Shown here in pieces: positions 1 to 7,982 of a stretch of DNA of 64,000 nucleotides. The stretch's first letter is position 1, and every line of letters starts with the position of its first letter. A program made the translations under genes and the position numbers. The notes under the pieces are model-generated. The model was not told where the DNA came from and ran no database searches. It saw nothing but the letters and a program-made list of their open reading frames with translations. This DNA is from Trichormus sp. NMC-1 (GTDB lineage: Bacteria > Cyanobacteriota > Cyanobacteriia > Cyanobacteriales > Nostocaceae): positions 7,585 through 71,584 of the forward strand of contig NZ_LZQD01000011.1 in assembly GCF_001858025.1 (NCBI RefSeq), written 5' to 3'.

Positions 1-351
1 ATATCTCTGGCTATCTGGATATCTCTGGCTATCTGGATATCTCTGGCTATCTGGATATCTCTGGCTATCTGGATATCTCTGGCTATCTGGATATCTCTGG
101 CTATCTGGATATCTCTGGCTATCTGGATATCTCTGGCTATCTGGATATCTCTGGCTATCTGGATATCTCTGGCTATCTGGATATCTCTGGCTATCTGGAT
201 ATCTCTGGCTATCTGGATATCTCTGGCTATCTGGATATCTCTGGCTATCTGGATATCTCTGGCTATCTGGATATCTCTGGCTATCTGGATATCTCTGGCT
301 ATCTGGATATCTCTGGCTATCTGGATATCTCTGGCTATCTGGATATCTCTG
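1..351. repeat. 18-bp tandem repeat array, about 19.5 copies
   Basis: The unit ATATCTCTGGCTATCTGG repeats without visible variation from the window edge to 351, then decays into AT-rich DNA. Because 18 is a multiple of three, several frames stay open. Plus frame 1 reads a repeating hexapeptide ISLAIW and runs to TAA at 370-372, so the end of a repeat protein starting before the window cannot be excluded. No start codon or ribosome site lies inside. The near-perfect identity means recent expansion (slippage) or an assembly artefact at a contig or circle end. It is not a CRISPR array because it has no unique spacers. Confidence 0.95.
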
Positions 352-604
352 AATATTTCTCTATTTATATAAATATCTGTGGTTATATGTGGTAACTTTA
401 TACCTTTGGGTGAGATAATAAAAATGTTAGGTTTCTTTGCGTCAGCCAAACCGACAAATAACCAAAGTAAAATATTAATTTTTAATAAAGGACATTAATT
501 AATATCTTAAAAAGGATAAAATCATCAATTAACAATCCTGTAAATCCTCAAATATTATAAATCTTGATATAGCTACGCTATCAGACAATTAATCATCAAT
601 AAAA

Positions 605-1480
605 ATGACCAGATTTATACATGACCAATTTTCTAAAGACTATTTAGAAGAACTTCTGAAAAACTATGGAGAAGTACAAGCACCTAGTCGAGTTGCAGCA
701 GAAATCAAAGAAATAGATGTTTATTTTTCACCATACCTCCAAGTAGATCCTAATTTGCAACTGTTAGGACTATTAGGTAAAATGGCATCAAAGCCAGCAA
801 TATTTGAACCCTATCGCAACCCAGTTACAGCAGATGAAATCCTAGATTGTATAGTAAAATTAGTAGAAGTTAAATCCCTATTAAAAAGAGAAGCAAAACG
901 AAATAACACCAAAATCTCAGAAAACGAAATTCCAAAATTATGGATACTTACCCCTACCGCATCTGCTAACCTTTTATCAGGTTTTTATGCTACATTAAAA
1001 AATGACTCTTTAGCGGGAATATACTACTTAGGTGACTCTTTTCGTACAGCCATAGTAGTAATTCATCAATTACCACGTATAGAAGAAACCCTATGGATTA
1101 GAATGTTAGGAAGAGGAACAGTTCAAAAAGAAGCTATTGACGAACTTATAGCATTACCCGCAAATCATCCTTTCAGGAGAATCACGCTAGAATTATTTTA
1201 CAATCTGCAAACGCATTTGACAAAAAATAATCAAGATCCGGAAGATAGAGAGGTAATTATGAGACTAGCACCATTGTATCAACAAGAAAGAGATTTAGCA
1301 ATTTGGCAAAAAGAATCAGCATTAATTATCCGCTTGCTAAATAAACGATTTGGAGAAATTCAACCTGGGTTAATTGAACGGATTCAAAAATTACCAATTG
1401 AGAAAATAGAATCTTTGGGAGAAGCATTATTAGATTTTAGCAAGGTTGATGATTTAGAAAATTGGTTAAAAGAAAATTAG
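605..1480 (+). CDS. DUF4351 domain protein (Rpn/PD-(D/E)xK-related cyanobacterial family)
   Basis: 291 residues, ATG start, no clear Shine-Dalgarno. The last 55 or so residues (from about ALIIRLLNKRFGEI to the end) match the DUF4351 signature: a helical segment with RLLxxRFGxI, then a tail ending FxxxxDLxxWL. The N-terminal part (PSRVAAEIKEIDVYFSP) resembles the opening of cyanobacterial proteins that carry an Rpn/transposase-like nuclease domain before DUF4351, but the catalytic residues are not obvious, so nuclease activity is not claimed. It stands alone, with 216 bp of gene-free DNA downstream. DUF4351 proteins are abundant, multi-copy and accessory in Nostocales. Family call good, function unknown. 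Confidence 0.75.
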   Translation: MTRFIHDQFSKDYLEELLKNYGEVQAPSRVAAEIKEIDVYFSPYLQVDPNLQLLGLLGKMASKPAIFEPYRNPVTADEILDCIVKLVEVKSLLKREAKRNNTKISENEIPKLWILTPTASANLLSGFYATLKNDSLAGIYYLGDSFRTAIVVIHQLPRIEETLWIRMLGRGTVQKEAIDELIALPANHPFRRITLELFYNLQTHLTKNNQDPEDREVIMRLAPLYQQERDLAIWQKESALIIRLLNKRFGEIQPGLIERIQKLPIEKIESLGEALLDFSKVDDLENWLKEN

Positions 1481-1696
1481 CCAACTAAACTAAAAAATTC
1501 AACCTGATTGATATTAGGAGTAGCCCTGTCAAGGTGACTAACGAAGATACGTCGTTTTAAGTACCTCGACAGAATTAATTACATATTGGTTATTTACCAA
1601 TTCTTTGTCAGTCAAGGATTTCAACCCAGATTAATGCATCTCAATTCATTAGTTTGAGACTTATTTTTGGTCAATACAATTGTTTTATAGCTAATT

Positions 1697-1945
1697 TCAA
1701 AAATTATCAACATCTTCTGAACCCACACCTCCCAAACCTTCCCCAAAAAGCCAGTCGCTATCACTGTCAGAATTTCCTTCGCCATCCACTTGAAGATTTA
1801 AGGAATTGACGAAACTGAAATACCTTTGAAAATCTAAGTAATTTTGAATTGTCAGCGGTGTTATAGCATACTTATACAGCAGCTTGATATTATCTAATTT
1901 TGGCTGTTGTCGAATTATTACATCAGTACAAGCTCCCATTTTCAT
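1697..1945 (-). CDS. small hypothetical acidic-tail protein
   Basis: 82 residues, ATG start. It is not a family I recognise. The C-terminus is rich in Gly, Ser, Asp and Glu (SDSDSDWLFGEG), which suggests a disordered acidic tail. It is divergent from the plus-strand gene that starts at 1965 or 2025, so the two may share a control region of under 100 bp. No domain or membrane segment is seen. It could be a chance reading frame, but the ATG start and the divergent pairing argue weakly for a real gene. Confidence 0.4.
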   Translation of the reverse strand: MKMGACTDVIIRQQPKLDNIKLLYKYAITPLTIQNYLDFQRYFSFVNSLNLQVDGEGNSDSDSDWLFGEGLGGVGSEDVDNF

Positions 1946-2024
1946 TTAGTCTGCAAACCGACAAGTGGTGAGCCAGCAAAGAAACTTTCATTATAAAATT
2001 CTCGATATCACAACTGATATCGCC

Positions 2025-2573
2025 ATGAATAATAAGACCTCACCCAGCCAAATGATCCGCGTGCCTAATGTACTAATTCCTATAGTACGACAGATCTCAA
2101 AAATTCACCGTGATGGTCACACAACAGCGTTACTGCAAGGGTTACATGAATTGATTTCACAGTTTGATAGCAGTGCTAAACTGGAAGCAACCACCGAGTT
2201 ACAGGAGGTGGAGGAGAAATTGGGGCAACTGGAAACACACCTTTGTCAGCAAGACGAACAGCTGTCCACTAAACTAGAAACTATTGCCAAGCACTTAGAA
2301 AAGATTGAACGGGCTATAGCTTCTGGTAGATACAGTAACTCTAGACCTCGGAGTTCAGCGTATCCATACCAGTATCAACAAGCTGTAGAAATCAACTCCT
2401 TCCCCAATGAAAATTTAGCGCAGAGATTGGGGATGACACCGCAGAGTTTAATTAATGAACGGGAAACCAAAACTGAACAGGAATTCATCAGCTGGTCTAG
2501 GAATCGAGATCCTAGTGGGTTGGGCTGGAAATTTCAGGCAGAAGATGGGTTGTATTATCCAGTTCGGCAGTAG
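2025..2573 (+). CDS. conserved hypothetical plasmid protein with N-terminal DNA-binding-like segment and coiled coil
   Basis: I chose ATG at 2025 (182 residues) over an in-frame GTG at 1965, because the conserved-looking part begins MNNKTSPSQMIRVPNVL. The pattern IRVPxxLxPxVRxxSxxHRxGH is familiar from cyanobacterial plasmid-borne hypotheticals and is short enough to be a ribbon-helix-helix-like or segregation-type N-terminus, but that is inference. It is followed by a heptad-like helix (about residues 50-95, rich in E, L, Q) and a tail ending GLGWKFQAEDGLYYP. The next gene (2634, minus) encodes a ribbon-helix-helix protein, so the pair may be regulatory or maintenance genes. Confidence 0.6.
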   Translation: MNNKTSPSQMIRVPNVLIPIVRQISKIHRDGHTTALLQGLHELISQFDSSAKLEATTELQEVEEKLGQLETHLCQQDEQLSTKLETIAKHLEKIERAIASGRYSNSRPRSSAYPYQYQQAVEINSFPNENLAQRLGMTPQSLINERETKTEQEFISWSRNRDPSGLGWKFQAEDGLYYPVRQ

Positions 2574-2633
2574 GAGGTTAGTAACTAGCTAGTATTTTAC
2601 TAACAAATGCTAACAATAATTGTTCACAGTCTA

Positions 2634-2831
2634 TTAATCCTCTGTTATATCTATTTTTACTAATTCCAATAAACCCTGTCTAATCACCTGTTCAACTAAC
2701 TCACTTCTAGTGATGCCTAATTTCTCGGATACCCTATCAAGTTCTGTGGAAGCAGTCTCAGTTAGCATGATCTGATACCTCTGCTTTGGTTCACCATATT
2801 TGTCTTTCTCAGCTTTTCTTGGTCTTACCAC
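2634..2831 (-). CDS. ribbon-helix-helix (CopG/Arc-like) DNA-binding protein
   Basis: 65 residues, GTG start. A basic N-terminus (MVRPRKAEKDKYGEP) precedes a beta strand (KQRYQIMLTETA) and two helices (STELDRVSEKLG, ITRSELVEQVIRQGLLEL), the classic RHH layout of plasmid copy-control repressors and antitoxins. RHH proteins bind DNA as dimers through the strand. No toxin gene of the usual kind is adjacent, so it is more likely a plasmid or autoregulatory repressor than half of a toxin-antitoxin pair. Confidence 0.75.
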   Translation of the reverse strand: MVRPRKAEKDKYGEPKQRYQIMLTETASTELDRVSEKLGITRSELVEQVIRQGLLELVKIDITED

Positions 2832-2996
2832 TGGCTATACACACATCAATACCTCCACACTTTACAAATTTATGGGCAACGCCATATACACACTTACACA
2901 TCTACATATAAAATAAAAATAAGGCGACACCTACGCTGCACTTTGTGAATCTTGACAGGTAGGTAAATCGCCTTAACCCTTACAGGTAAATCAATC

Positions 2997-3236
2997 ATGA
3001 CACAAATTCAAAATTTTCTCGCCAGTGCTAATGACACCACAGTAGTCAAAGAACAACCCAGTAACAGAGAACCATTAAAGCATTTATTAATTGGTTCAAG
3101 GAGAACTGTTACCAGCACAATTCATTATTTACAGGTAATTGGTTATGCAGATGTTGGAGATTGGAGCGAACCCATACCCACTGGTAATGTTGGGGAGTTC
3201 ATGAGTATTTTGATCAGACAAATCCTGATTAAATAA
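2997..3236 (+). CDS. small conserved cyanobacterial hypothetical protein
   Basis: 79 residues, ATG start. The core LKHLLIGSRRTVTSTIHYL followed by GYADVGDWSEP and GEFMSILIR matches a short family common in cyanobacteria, usually seen as HLLIGSxxxVxxTIHxLxxxGYAxxxxWS. It has no assigned function. It is followed 32 bp later by a strong inverted repeat likely to be its terminator. Product call confident, role unknown. Confidence 0.75.
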   Translation: MTQIQNFLASANDTTVVKEQPSNREPLKHLLIGSRRTVTSTIHYLQVIGYADVGDWSEPIPTGNVGEFMSILIRQILIK

Positions 3237-3268
3237 CAAGAAATAACCAGTGTTGCCAACTAATTAAG

Positions 3269-3310
3269 AATTATTTTGACAGGAGGGTTTAACCTCCTGT
3301 CAAAATAATT
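3269..3310. terminator. bidirectional intrinsic terminator-like hairpin
   Basis: A perfect 18-bp inverted repeat (3269-3286 and 3293-3310) with a 6-nt loop. Its core is GACAGGAGG/CCTCCTGTC and its outer part is A/T-rich, giving a U-tract on either strand. It sits between the 2997-3236 gene (plus) and the 3428-3718 HNH gene (minus), which converge on it. Confidence 0.8.
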
Positions 3311-3427
3311 TTATGGATTTCTTCCTAGTTTAACTATTTTTGATGCAGATAAATACAGATAAATAATTGTGTATCTTGTTTTTCCATTTCTCTTCAAGAA
3401 AATATCTACATCTCCAATGAATAAAAT

Positions 3428-3718
3428 CTAAAATTTTGACAGATCAAATAGAGATAATTGACCAACAGAAACATTACCCTTACCACCACGATGATAATTA
3501 AGGTGGCATCCAGAACAGACCGGGATCAGGTTCTCAACCCTGTTATCGGCAGGATTCATATTGTGGTGATGCACTTGCAGGTTATAGGCACGGGGTTTAA
3601 TAATGTCATTAGGTTTTTCACCAGGACGTAAGCAAACACGACCGCATTTTTGGCAAGACCAATCAGCTTTTTCTTTAATGTTTTTAGCTAATTCTTTCCA
3701 GTGCTTTGGGTACACCAT
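3428..3718 (-). CDS. HNH endonuclease with C-terminal beta-clamp-binding-like motif
   Basis: 96 residues, ATG start. The zinc-binding pair CQKCG is followed by the HNH core (LQVHHHNMNPADNR, ENLIPVCSGCHLNYH), consistent with a metal-dependent DNA nuclease of the small stand-alone HNH class. The last residues contain QLSLFDL, which matches the bacterial sliding-clamp binding pentapeptide QL(S/D)LF. This suggests recruitment to replicating or repaired DNA (inference). It converges on a terminator hairpin at 3269-3310. An alternative is an HNH remnant of a homing element. Confidence 0.85.
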   Translation of the reverse strand: MVYPKHWKELAKNIKEKADWSCQKCGRVCLRPGEKPNDIIKPRAYNLQVHHHNMNPADNRVENLIPVCSGCHLNYHRGGKGNVSVGQLSLFDLSKF

Positions 3719-3971
3719 GATTAAATTAAACTTTAGGATTGTGATATTATGATATTATTATAAAATAAACAACAACATTTTTTTGTGATTTAATTTTTAA
3801 CTTCTGCATTCAGCAATCAAGGTTCAGCTAGAAGTTAAAAAACTGAAGATTAGATGTAAATTCTTCATCAAAGAAAGAGAATTCAAGATTCAGTAGTCAG
3901 AATATCTCATCTTTGTATTGAATTTTGAGCTTAAAATGAAAATCACACCCTGGATGCAAGGAAAACTCACC

Positions 3972-4529
3972 ATGACAGTTACTACTGCTAAATGGAGTTT
4001 AGACGACTATCATCGTATGATTGAAATTGGCCTTTTAGCTGGTCGTCAAGTTGAACTACTAAATGGAGAAATTATCAACATGGCACCGGAAGGACCAGAA
4101 CACGCGCAAATTAATACTGACTCGGCTGAATATTTGCGGGAATTACTCGGTTCAAAAGCATTGGTAAGAGATGCAAAACCTATTACTATTCCTGAAAGTA
4201 ATTCAGAACCAGAACCAGATTTAGCAATAGTTGAACCACAGCGTGCTATTTATCGCAGTCACCATCCTTATCCTGAAAATATATTTTGGTTAATCGAATA
4301 TTCTAAAACTACCCTGAATAAAGATTTAGATGTAAAACGCAAAACCTATGCAGCAGCATCAATTCCTGAATATTGGGTAGTAGATTTAAAGAATCAACAA
4401 GTAAAAGTGTTTAGAGAGCCAATAAATGCTGATTACTCCCAAGAATTAACCTTGACTTTAGGTGAAATATCTCCGTTAGCATTTCCAGAAATTAAAATTT
4501 CTATTCAACGTTTACTACAAGGGTTTTAA
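3972..4529 (+). CDS. Uma2 family (DUF820) putative endonuclease
   Basis: I chose the ATG at 3972 (185 residues): family members begin MTVTTAKW, and an AAGGA lies about 10 nt upstream. The reading frame also extends upstream to a TTG at 3918. Visible signature: QVELLNGEIINMAPEGPEHA near the N-terminus, then EPEPDLAIV, WLIEYSKTTLNKD and KRKTYAAASIPEYWVVD. These are the PD-(D/E)xK-like active-site strands (D, E, K) of Uma2. The family is massively expanded in cyanobacteria and its biological role is unresolved. Residue context suggests an intact fold. Confidence 0.9.
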   Translation: MTVTTAKWSLDDYHRMIEIGLLAGRQVELLNGEIINMAPEGPEHAQINTDSAEYLRELLGSKALVRDAKPITIPESNSEPEPDLAIVEPQRAIYRSHHPYPENIFWLIEYSKTTLNKDLDVKRKTYAAASIPEYWVVDLKNQQVKVFREPINADYSQELTLTLGEISPLAFPEIKISIQRLLQGF

Positions 4530-4572
4530 GTAGGTAGGCGTTAAAAATTGTCGTTATGGCAAGGCAAGGGGA

Positions 4573-5100
4573 ATGGAAAGAGAGCCTATTAAAAGTCATG
4601 AAGACTTGGAAGTATATAAAATGGCTTTAGATGTTGCCATGAAAATTTTTGAATTATCTAAAAAGTTTCCTGTTGAAGAGAAGTATTCATTGACAGATCA
4701 AATTCGTAGATCATCACGGTCTGTCTGTGCAAATCTGGCAGAAGCATGGAGAAAACGTCGTTATGAGGCTGCTTTTATTGCTAAGTTGAATGATGTAGAA
4801 GCAGAAGCAGCAGAAACTCAGACTTGGCTTACTTTTGCTGTGAAATGTGGTTATTTAGAAGTTGATACAGGTAGAGAACTTTATAGAACCTACAACCAAG
4901 TATTAGGCATTCTAGTAACTATAATCAACAATCCATCTCCCTGCTCCCCGCCCCTTTTCCTCTTTGTGCGCCATGGCGCACATTTCTTCTCAAAACCTCG
5001 GCAACACAGTCCCCGTCCCCGCATCCTTTTTAGAACGAACATAAGTCTTAGTAGTATCGCTCTTACTATGCCCCAACTGGTCTTGCACCTCAAACAGTGA
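4573..5100 (+). CDS. four-helix-bundle protein (23S rRNA-IVP/S23-like) with read-through C-terminal tail
   Basis: The first 115 or so residues (EPIKSHEDLEVYKMA, FPVEEKYSLTDQIRRSSRSV, ANLAEAWRKRRY) are the canonical bacterial four-helix-bundle (S23) family, normally about 120 residues and ending near TYNQVLGILVTIINNPSP. Here the frame continues for another 50 low-complexity residues (CSPPLFLFVRHGAHFF onward) through an intergenic repeat and across the 3' end of the convergent recombinase gene, 4990-5100. The native stop seems to have been lost at a rearrangement, so the tail is probably not functional. Role of the family: unknown, sometimes linked to rRNA intervening sequences. Confidence 0.8.
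   Translation: MEREPIKSHEDLEVYKMALDVAMKIFELSKKFPVEEKYSLTDQIRRSSRSVCANLAEAWRKRRYEAAFIAKLNDVEAEAAETQTWLTFAVKCGYLEVDTGRELYRTYNQVLGILVTIINNPSPCSPPLFLFVRHGAHFFSKPRQHSPRPRILFRTNISLSSIALTMPQLVLHLKQ
4966..4981. repeat. 16-bp perfect palindrome beside the recombinase gene
   Basis: GTGCGCCATGGCGCAC is fully self-complementary and lies 8 bp beyond the recombinase stop codon (4990-4992). It falls in the low-complexity CCCTGCTCCCC tract that extends the neighbouring gene. It could be a recombinase recognition or attachment half-site, a terminator stem or a dispersed Nostoc repeat. The sequence alone does not decide. Confidence 0.6.
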
Positions 5101-6090
5101 TTTACTATCCACCGCCCGCGACGCGTGAGAATGGCGCAACCAGTGGCAAGAAAACTTCACCTTGGCCACCTCAGATATATCCTGAATTAACCTTTTAATC
5201 GCTCGGTCACTCAACGGCAAACCCCGCTTTTTTGGGTCTGGTGACAGATTCGGAAACACTGGCATCTTCTCACCTGCCATCCCCCGGTAGTTTTTAAATA
5301 TCAGCGAAGTCTCATGATCCAAACCAATCTCCCGGTACTTCCCCCCCTTCCCCCGAAACTTAATTGTGTAATATCCCCTGGACCTATCTGACGGTATCGG
5401 GTCGGGTTGCCATTTAAAGTTGTGCCAATATAAACCCGGATAATCTTCCTTGGGTTGACCCGGTTTATCACCAGGAACCGTCACCCGACCAACCTCACCC
5501 ACCCGCATCCCACTATAAAAAAGCAAACAAAAAACCAGCCAGTACTGCTCCCCCAATCGCTGGGCAACATCAGCCAACTGCGCCATCTCCCAATCTTCTA
5601 AATAACGCTCTGCCTTCGGTAAGTCACTGAAATTATCGTAATTTATGGTACTGGCGATATTCCGTAAAAAATAGCCAACATTCTCCCCATGCCCATAACT
5701 CCAGAGCGATCGCAACATCAACACCTGGTTAGATTTAGTATAAGGGGAAACGTCACCCCAACTAGCAATAAATTCCAGTAACTTTGGTGGCTGGACTAAT
5801 CTCAAATCCCGTACACCTTGATTTTCCAACCAAGCGAGTAATTTTTGACCAAAGCGATAGTATTTTCGCTTAGTTTGTTCCCGGTTCTGTGACCCTGCCC
5901 AAGCCAAAATCAACTCCTCATCATTTGCTACAGCAGGTGTGCGGTAATAATATTGACGAATCACCTCCTCAACTAATTCAGCGGTCACAGATGCAGAAGT
6001 ATCACGAGATACAACTTTACTGGAGGAGGAAGGGAGAATTTCTACCGGGCTAACTTCAACATTAGTGATATCCATCTGGGAAATAACCAT
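4990..6090 (-). CDS. tyrosine recombinase / phage-type integrase
   Basis: 366 residues from ATG at 6090 (a GTG lies one codon upstream). The N-terminal core-binding region (about residues 45-165) precedes a catalytic domain with the expected set: Arg near residue 196 in SGMRVGE, Lys in FRGKGGKYRE, His-x-x-Arg in CHWLRHSHAS, a second His in QLGHSKSDTTKTY, and nucleophile Tyr in the same segment. It would catalyse site-specific recombination, for example element integration, dimer resolution or DNA inversion. No neighbouring excisionase or tRNA target is visible. It converges on and overlaps the extended four-helix-bundle gene. Start choice between the GTG, ATG 6090 and a Met six codons further in is uncertain. 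Confidence 0.93.
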   Translation of the reverse strand: MVISQMDITNVEVSPVEILPSSSSKVVSRDTSASVTAELVEEVIRQYYYRTPAVANDEELILAWAGSQNREQTKRKYYRFGQKLLAWLENQGVRDLRLVQPPKLLEFIASWGDVSPYTKSNQVLMLRSLWSYGHGENVGYFLRNIASTINYDNFSDLPKAERYLEDWEMAQLADVAQRLGEQYWLVFCLLFYSGMRVGEVGRVTVPGDKPGQPKEDYPGLYWHNFKWQPDPIPSDRSRGYYTIKFRGKGGKYREIGLDHETSLIFKNYRGMAGEKMPVFPNLSPDPKKRGLPLSDRAIKRLIQDISEVAKVKFSCHWLRHSHASRAVDSKSLFEVQDQLGHSKSDTTKTYVRSKKDAGTGTVLPRF

Positions 6091-6109
6091 CACATAACAA
6101 TTAACATCT

Positions 6110-6149
6110 AGCTTCCTGGAAGGACTCTTTCAGGAAGCTTTTATTTTAT
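6110..6149 (+). terminator. terminator-like hairpin, plus orientation
   Basis: AGCTTCCTG (6110-6118) pairs with CAGGAAGCT (6131-6139) around a 12-nt loop and is followed by a T-rich run (TTTTATTTTATT). It is oriented to stop plus-strand transcripts. It lies just upstream of the minus-strand recombinase and may insulate its promoter or the operon at 6669. Confidence 0.5.
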
Positions 6150-6436
6150 TCTATCTTTCCGTGGATGTGCTTATCTGTTGCGGCTCTAGTATTTGTCTAG
6201 GACTTACGTTTTAGCTTTGGTTTTTTTGTGTTCAAAAAGAGAGGAATTTCCCCCCTTCCTAGAAAGCTCCAATTCCTCTTTTTCAAAGGAATTCTTGGGT
6301 GTGGGTCATGAGTAAACACCTTAAGTAGGTGGCTAACTTTTCCCGTTATCTTCTTGGTGGAGCCCTTCGCTCCGTAGGAATCACTACTGAAAAAAAGTGA
6401 AAACAGAAAAATAAAGACAAAGTTGTTGAGAATCAA

Positions 6437-6668
6437 TGGTGTTTATTGAAAATGAAATCGCGTTGCTCCCTAATTTTGTCAGATTACTTATCCAGCTATG
6501 TTTGGGGAAAATTAGGCTGCTGGGTTTGGCAAGTTCCTGCATCAGCACTGTTTTTTATAAAAAACAGAAACATTGGAAACATAATAGAAACATTGCAAAA
6601 TATTCTTGACGCCTAAATGAATCTGGTGTCAGAATTGGTCAAACCAACATGGTGAGGAGGGGTGACCA
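6437..6668 (+). promoter_or_regulatory. operator-like leader of the pPIWI-RE operon
   Basis: This gene-free leader holds three structures. First, a 20-bp perfect palindrome at 6548-6567 (CTGTTTTTTATAAAAAACAG). Second, three GAAACAT copies at 6567, 6576 and 6587, about one helical turn apart; the outer two are AGAAACATTG. Third, an inverted repeat TTGGTCA (6635-6641)/TGACCAA (6663-6669) that encloses the GGAGGGG ribosome site and reaches the ATG. The palindrome and iterons look like a repressor target. The first gene product has a LexA-type HTH and is a natural candidate binder. The last repeat could mask the ribosome site in a hairpin. A TTGACG at 6606 is a possible -35. All roles are inferred. 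Confidence 0.55.
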
Positions 6669-7982
6669 ATGAAAATCACCAGACATCGGGACAAAATCCT
6701 AAACGCATTGCAGGAATGGTTTCGTATCCATAAAAAGGGACCCACCCTAGAAGAGTTGTGTGTTGAACTGGAAATGCAACCCCGTCAAAAAGCAACTTTG
6801 CAACGCTGGTTGCAGACAATGCGAGGTATAGATGTGGATTGGGAAGATAATATTGCCCGCAGTCTTCGTTTGCTCACCTCCGACCCAGAAGTAGAACCTG
6901 GACTGCAAATACCAGTAACGGAAACATTACGGTATTTAGCAACTGGCTTAGTAGAGTGGGAAAAACAAGAACCGATGAACAGGGCGTGTATTCCAACAGC
7001 TCTTCGTGTCGGTATGTCCAGAATGCACTTAACATCTTTGCTTTCTGGAGACGAACAAGCACCTTCGAACTTGCCAGAATTTTTTGACTGGGCGAAAAAA
7101 CCAGTCGTTGAGTGGAAACCAGCAGCAGAGATTAAACACCTTTCATCGGCAGTCACCCTCATAGAAGACGGGTTAGTTTCTGACTTTGCCCTCCAGTGGC
7201 AGGTTACAGGTGCTGATGTAGAAATGCAGGTGCAAGAGAAAGTTCTGCAAGATGTCTTGGAATACTGTCGGGCAAACCAACTAGAAGAAGCTTATCGCAC
7301 CTTACGAAAGCTGATTATCGAGCGTCCTGTCCTTCCCTACTCCGAATACCGTCGCCTTTTGTCTTCATCTCAATTAAGACCTCTGCGTGATTTTTTACGG
7401 CAAATTTATGTGGATTTAGTTGATTTAACCAGTGATCCGACTTATCACTTCTGCCCTCGCTGTAAATATGTAATGCGCCGCCGTCAAGATAAGACTTATA
7501 ACTGCCGAAACATGACTTGTGAACAACTGAGTGCGAAACTTCGCCTCCCACCCCAACCGTCAATTCCCAAGCATGAAGCAGAAGATTGGAAAGTCCTTAC
7601 CCCAGGGGTGCATCGGTACGGGACACTGCCAGGACTTTGGGAAATTCAGCTAGCAGAAGCCCTGACAAAACTGGGAGTACGTGTCGCTCTTTGGCCAGAA
7701 ATTGATGAATTTGACTTACTCGTAGAGTTTAGTAAGAAAGTGCGCTGGGCAATTGATGTTAAGGATTGGTCTTACCTAGATGAAGAGCGTTTGCGGAAGG
7801 TAGAGTACCGCTTTGATACGACTGAAACCTTTGTTGTCTTCCCAGATGAGCGAAATGATCTCTTACGAATTGAGGTGGAACGCCAAAGACTCGAACCAGA
7901 ATTGGGTGGCGTGCGCTTGAAGCTGGTTAGTGAAATTATCTCCCAAGCTAAACAGATTTTGGAGAAGAAAAATCATGCGTGA
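6669..7982 (+). CDS. pPIWI-RE system REase-fold protein with LexA-type HTH and zinc ribbon
   Basis: 437 residues with a strong GAGGAGGGG site before the ATG. Residues 5-65 (RDKILNALQEWFRIHKKGPTL, then ELCVELEM) match the winged HTH of LexA. A zinc ribbon follows with C262, C265, C279 and C284. The C-terminal third carries a PD-(D/E)xK arrangement: D349 in EFDLLVEF and D363-V-K365 in WAIDVKDW. This is the companion REase of the pPIWI-RE three-gene islands predicted by Burroughs, Iyer and Aravind. The gene overlaps the next by 8 bp (ATGCGTGA), so translation is coupled. The HTH suggests autoregulation through the repeats upstream (inference). Nuclease call moderately sure; system membership rests on all three genes. 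Confidence 0.85.
   Translation: MKITRHRDKILNALQEWFRIHKKGPTLEELCVELEMQPRQKATLQRWLQTMRGIDVDWEDNIARSLRLLTSDPEVEPGLQIPVTETLRYLATGLVEWEKQEPMNRACIPTALRVGMSRMHLTSLLSGDEQAPSNLPEFFDWAKKPVVEWKPAAEIKHLSSAVTLIEDGLVSDFALQWQVTGADVEMQVQEKVLQDVLEYCRANQLEEAYRTLRKLIIERPVLPYSEYRRLLSSSQLRPLRDFLRQIYVDLVDLTSDPTYHFCPRCKYVMRRRQDKTYNCRNMTCEQLSAKLRLPPQPSIPKHEAEDWKVLTPGVHRYGTLPGLWEIQLAEALTKLGVRVALWPEIDEFDLLVEFSKKVRWAIDVKDWSYLDEERLRKVEYRFDTTETFVVFPDERNDLLRIEVERQRLEPELGGVRLKLVSEIISQAKQILEKKNHA

Noticed and set aside
1-351. Possible CRISPR array
   Set aside because: Repeats are contiguous with an 18-bp period and no spacers.
3918-3971. TTG start extending the Uma2 protein by 18 residues
   Set aside because: Family proteins begin at MTVTT, and an AAGGA site fits the ATG at 3972.
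6197-6436. 79-codon minus-strand open frame before the pPIWI-RE operon
   Set aside because: Low-complexity, lysine- and phenylalanine-rich product with no family signal and no ribosome site; it looks like a chance frame in AT-rich DNA.
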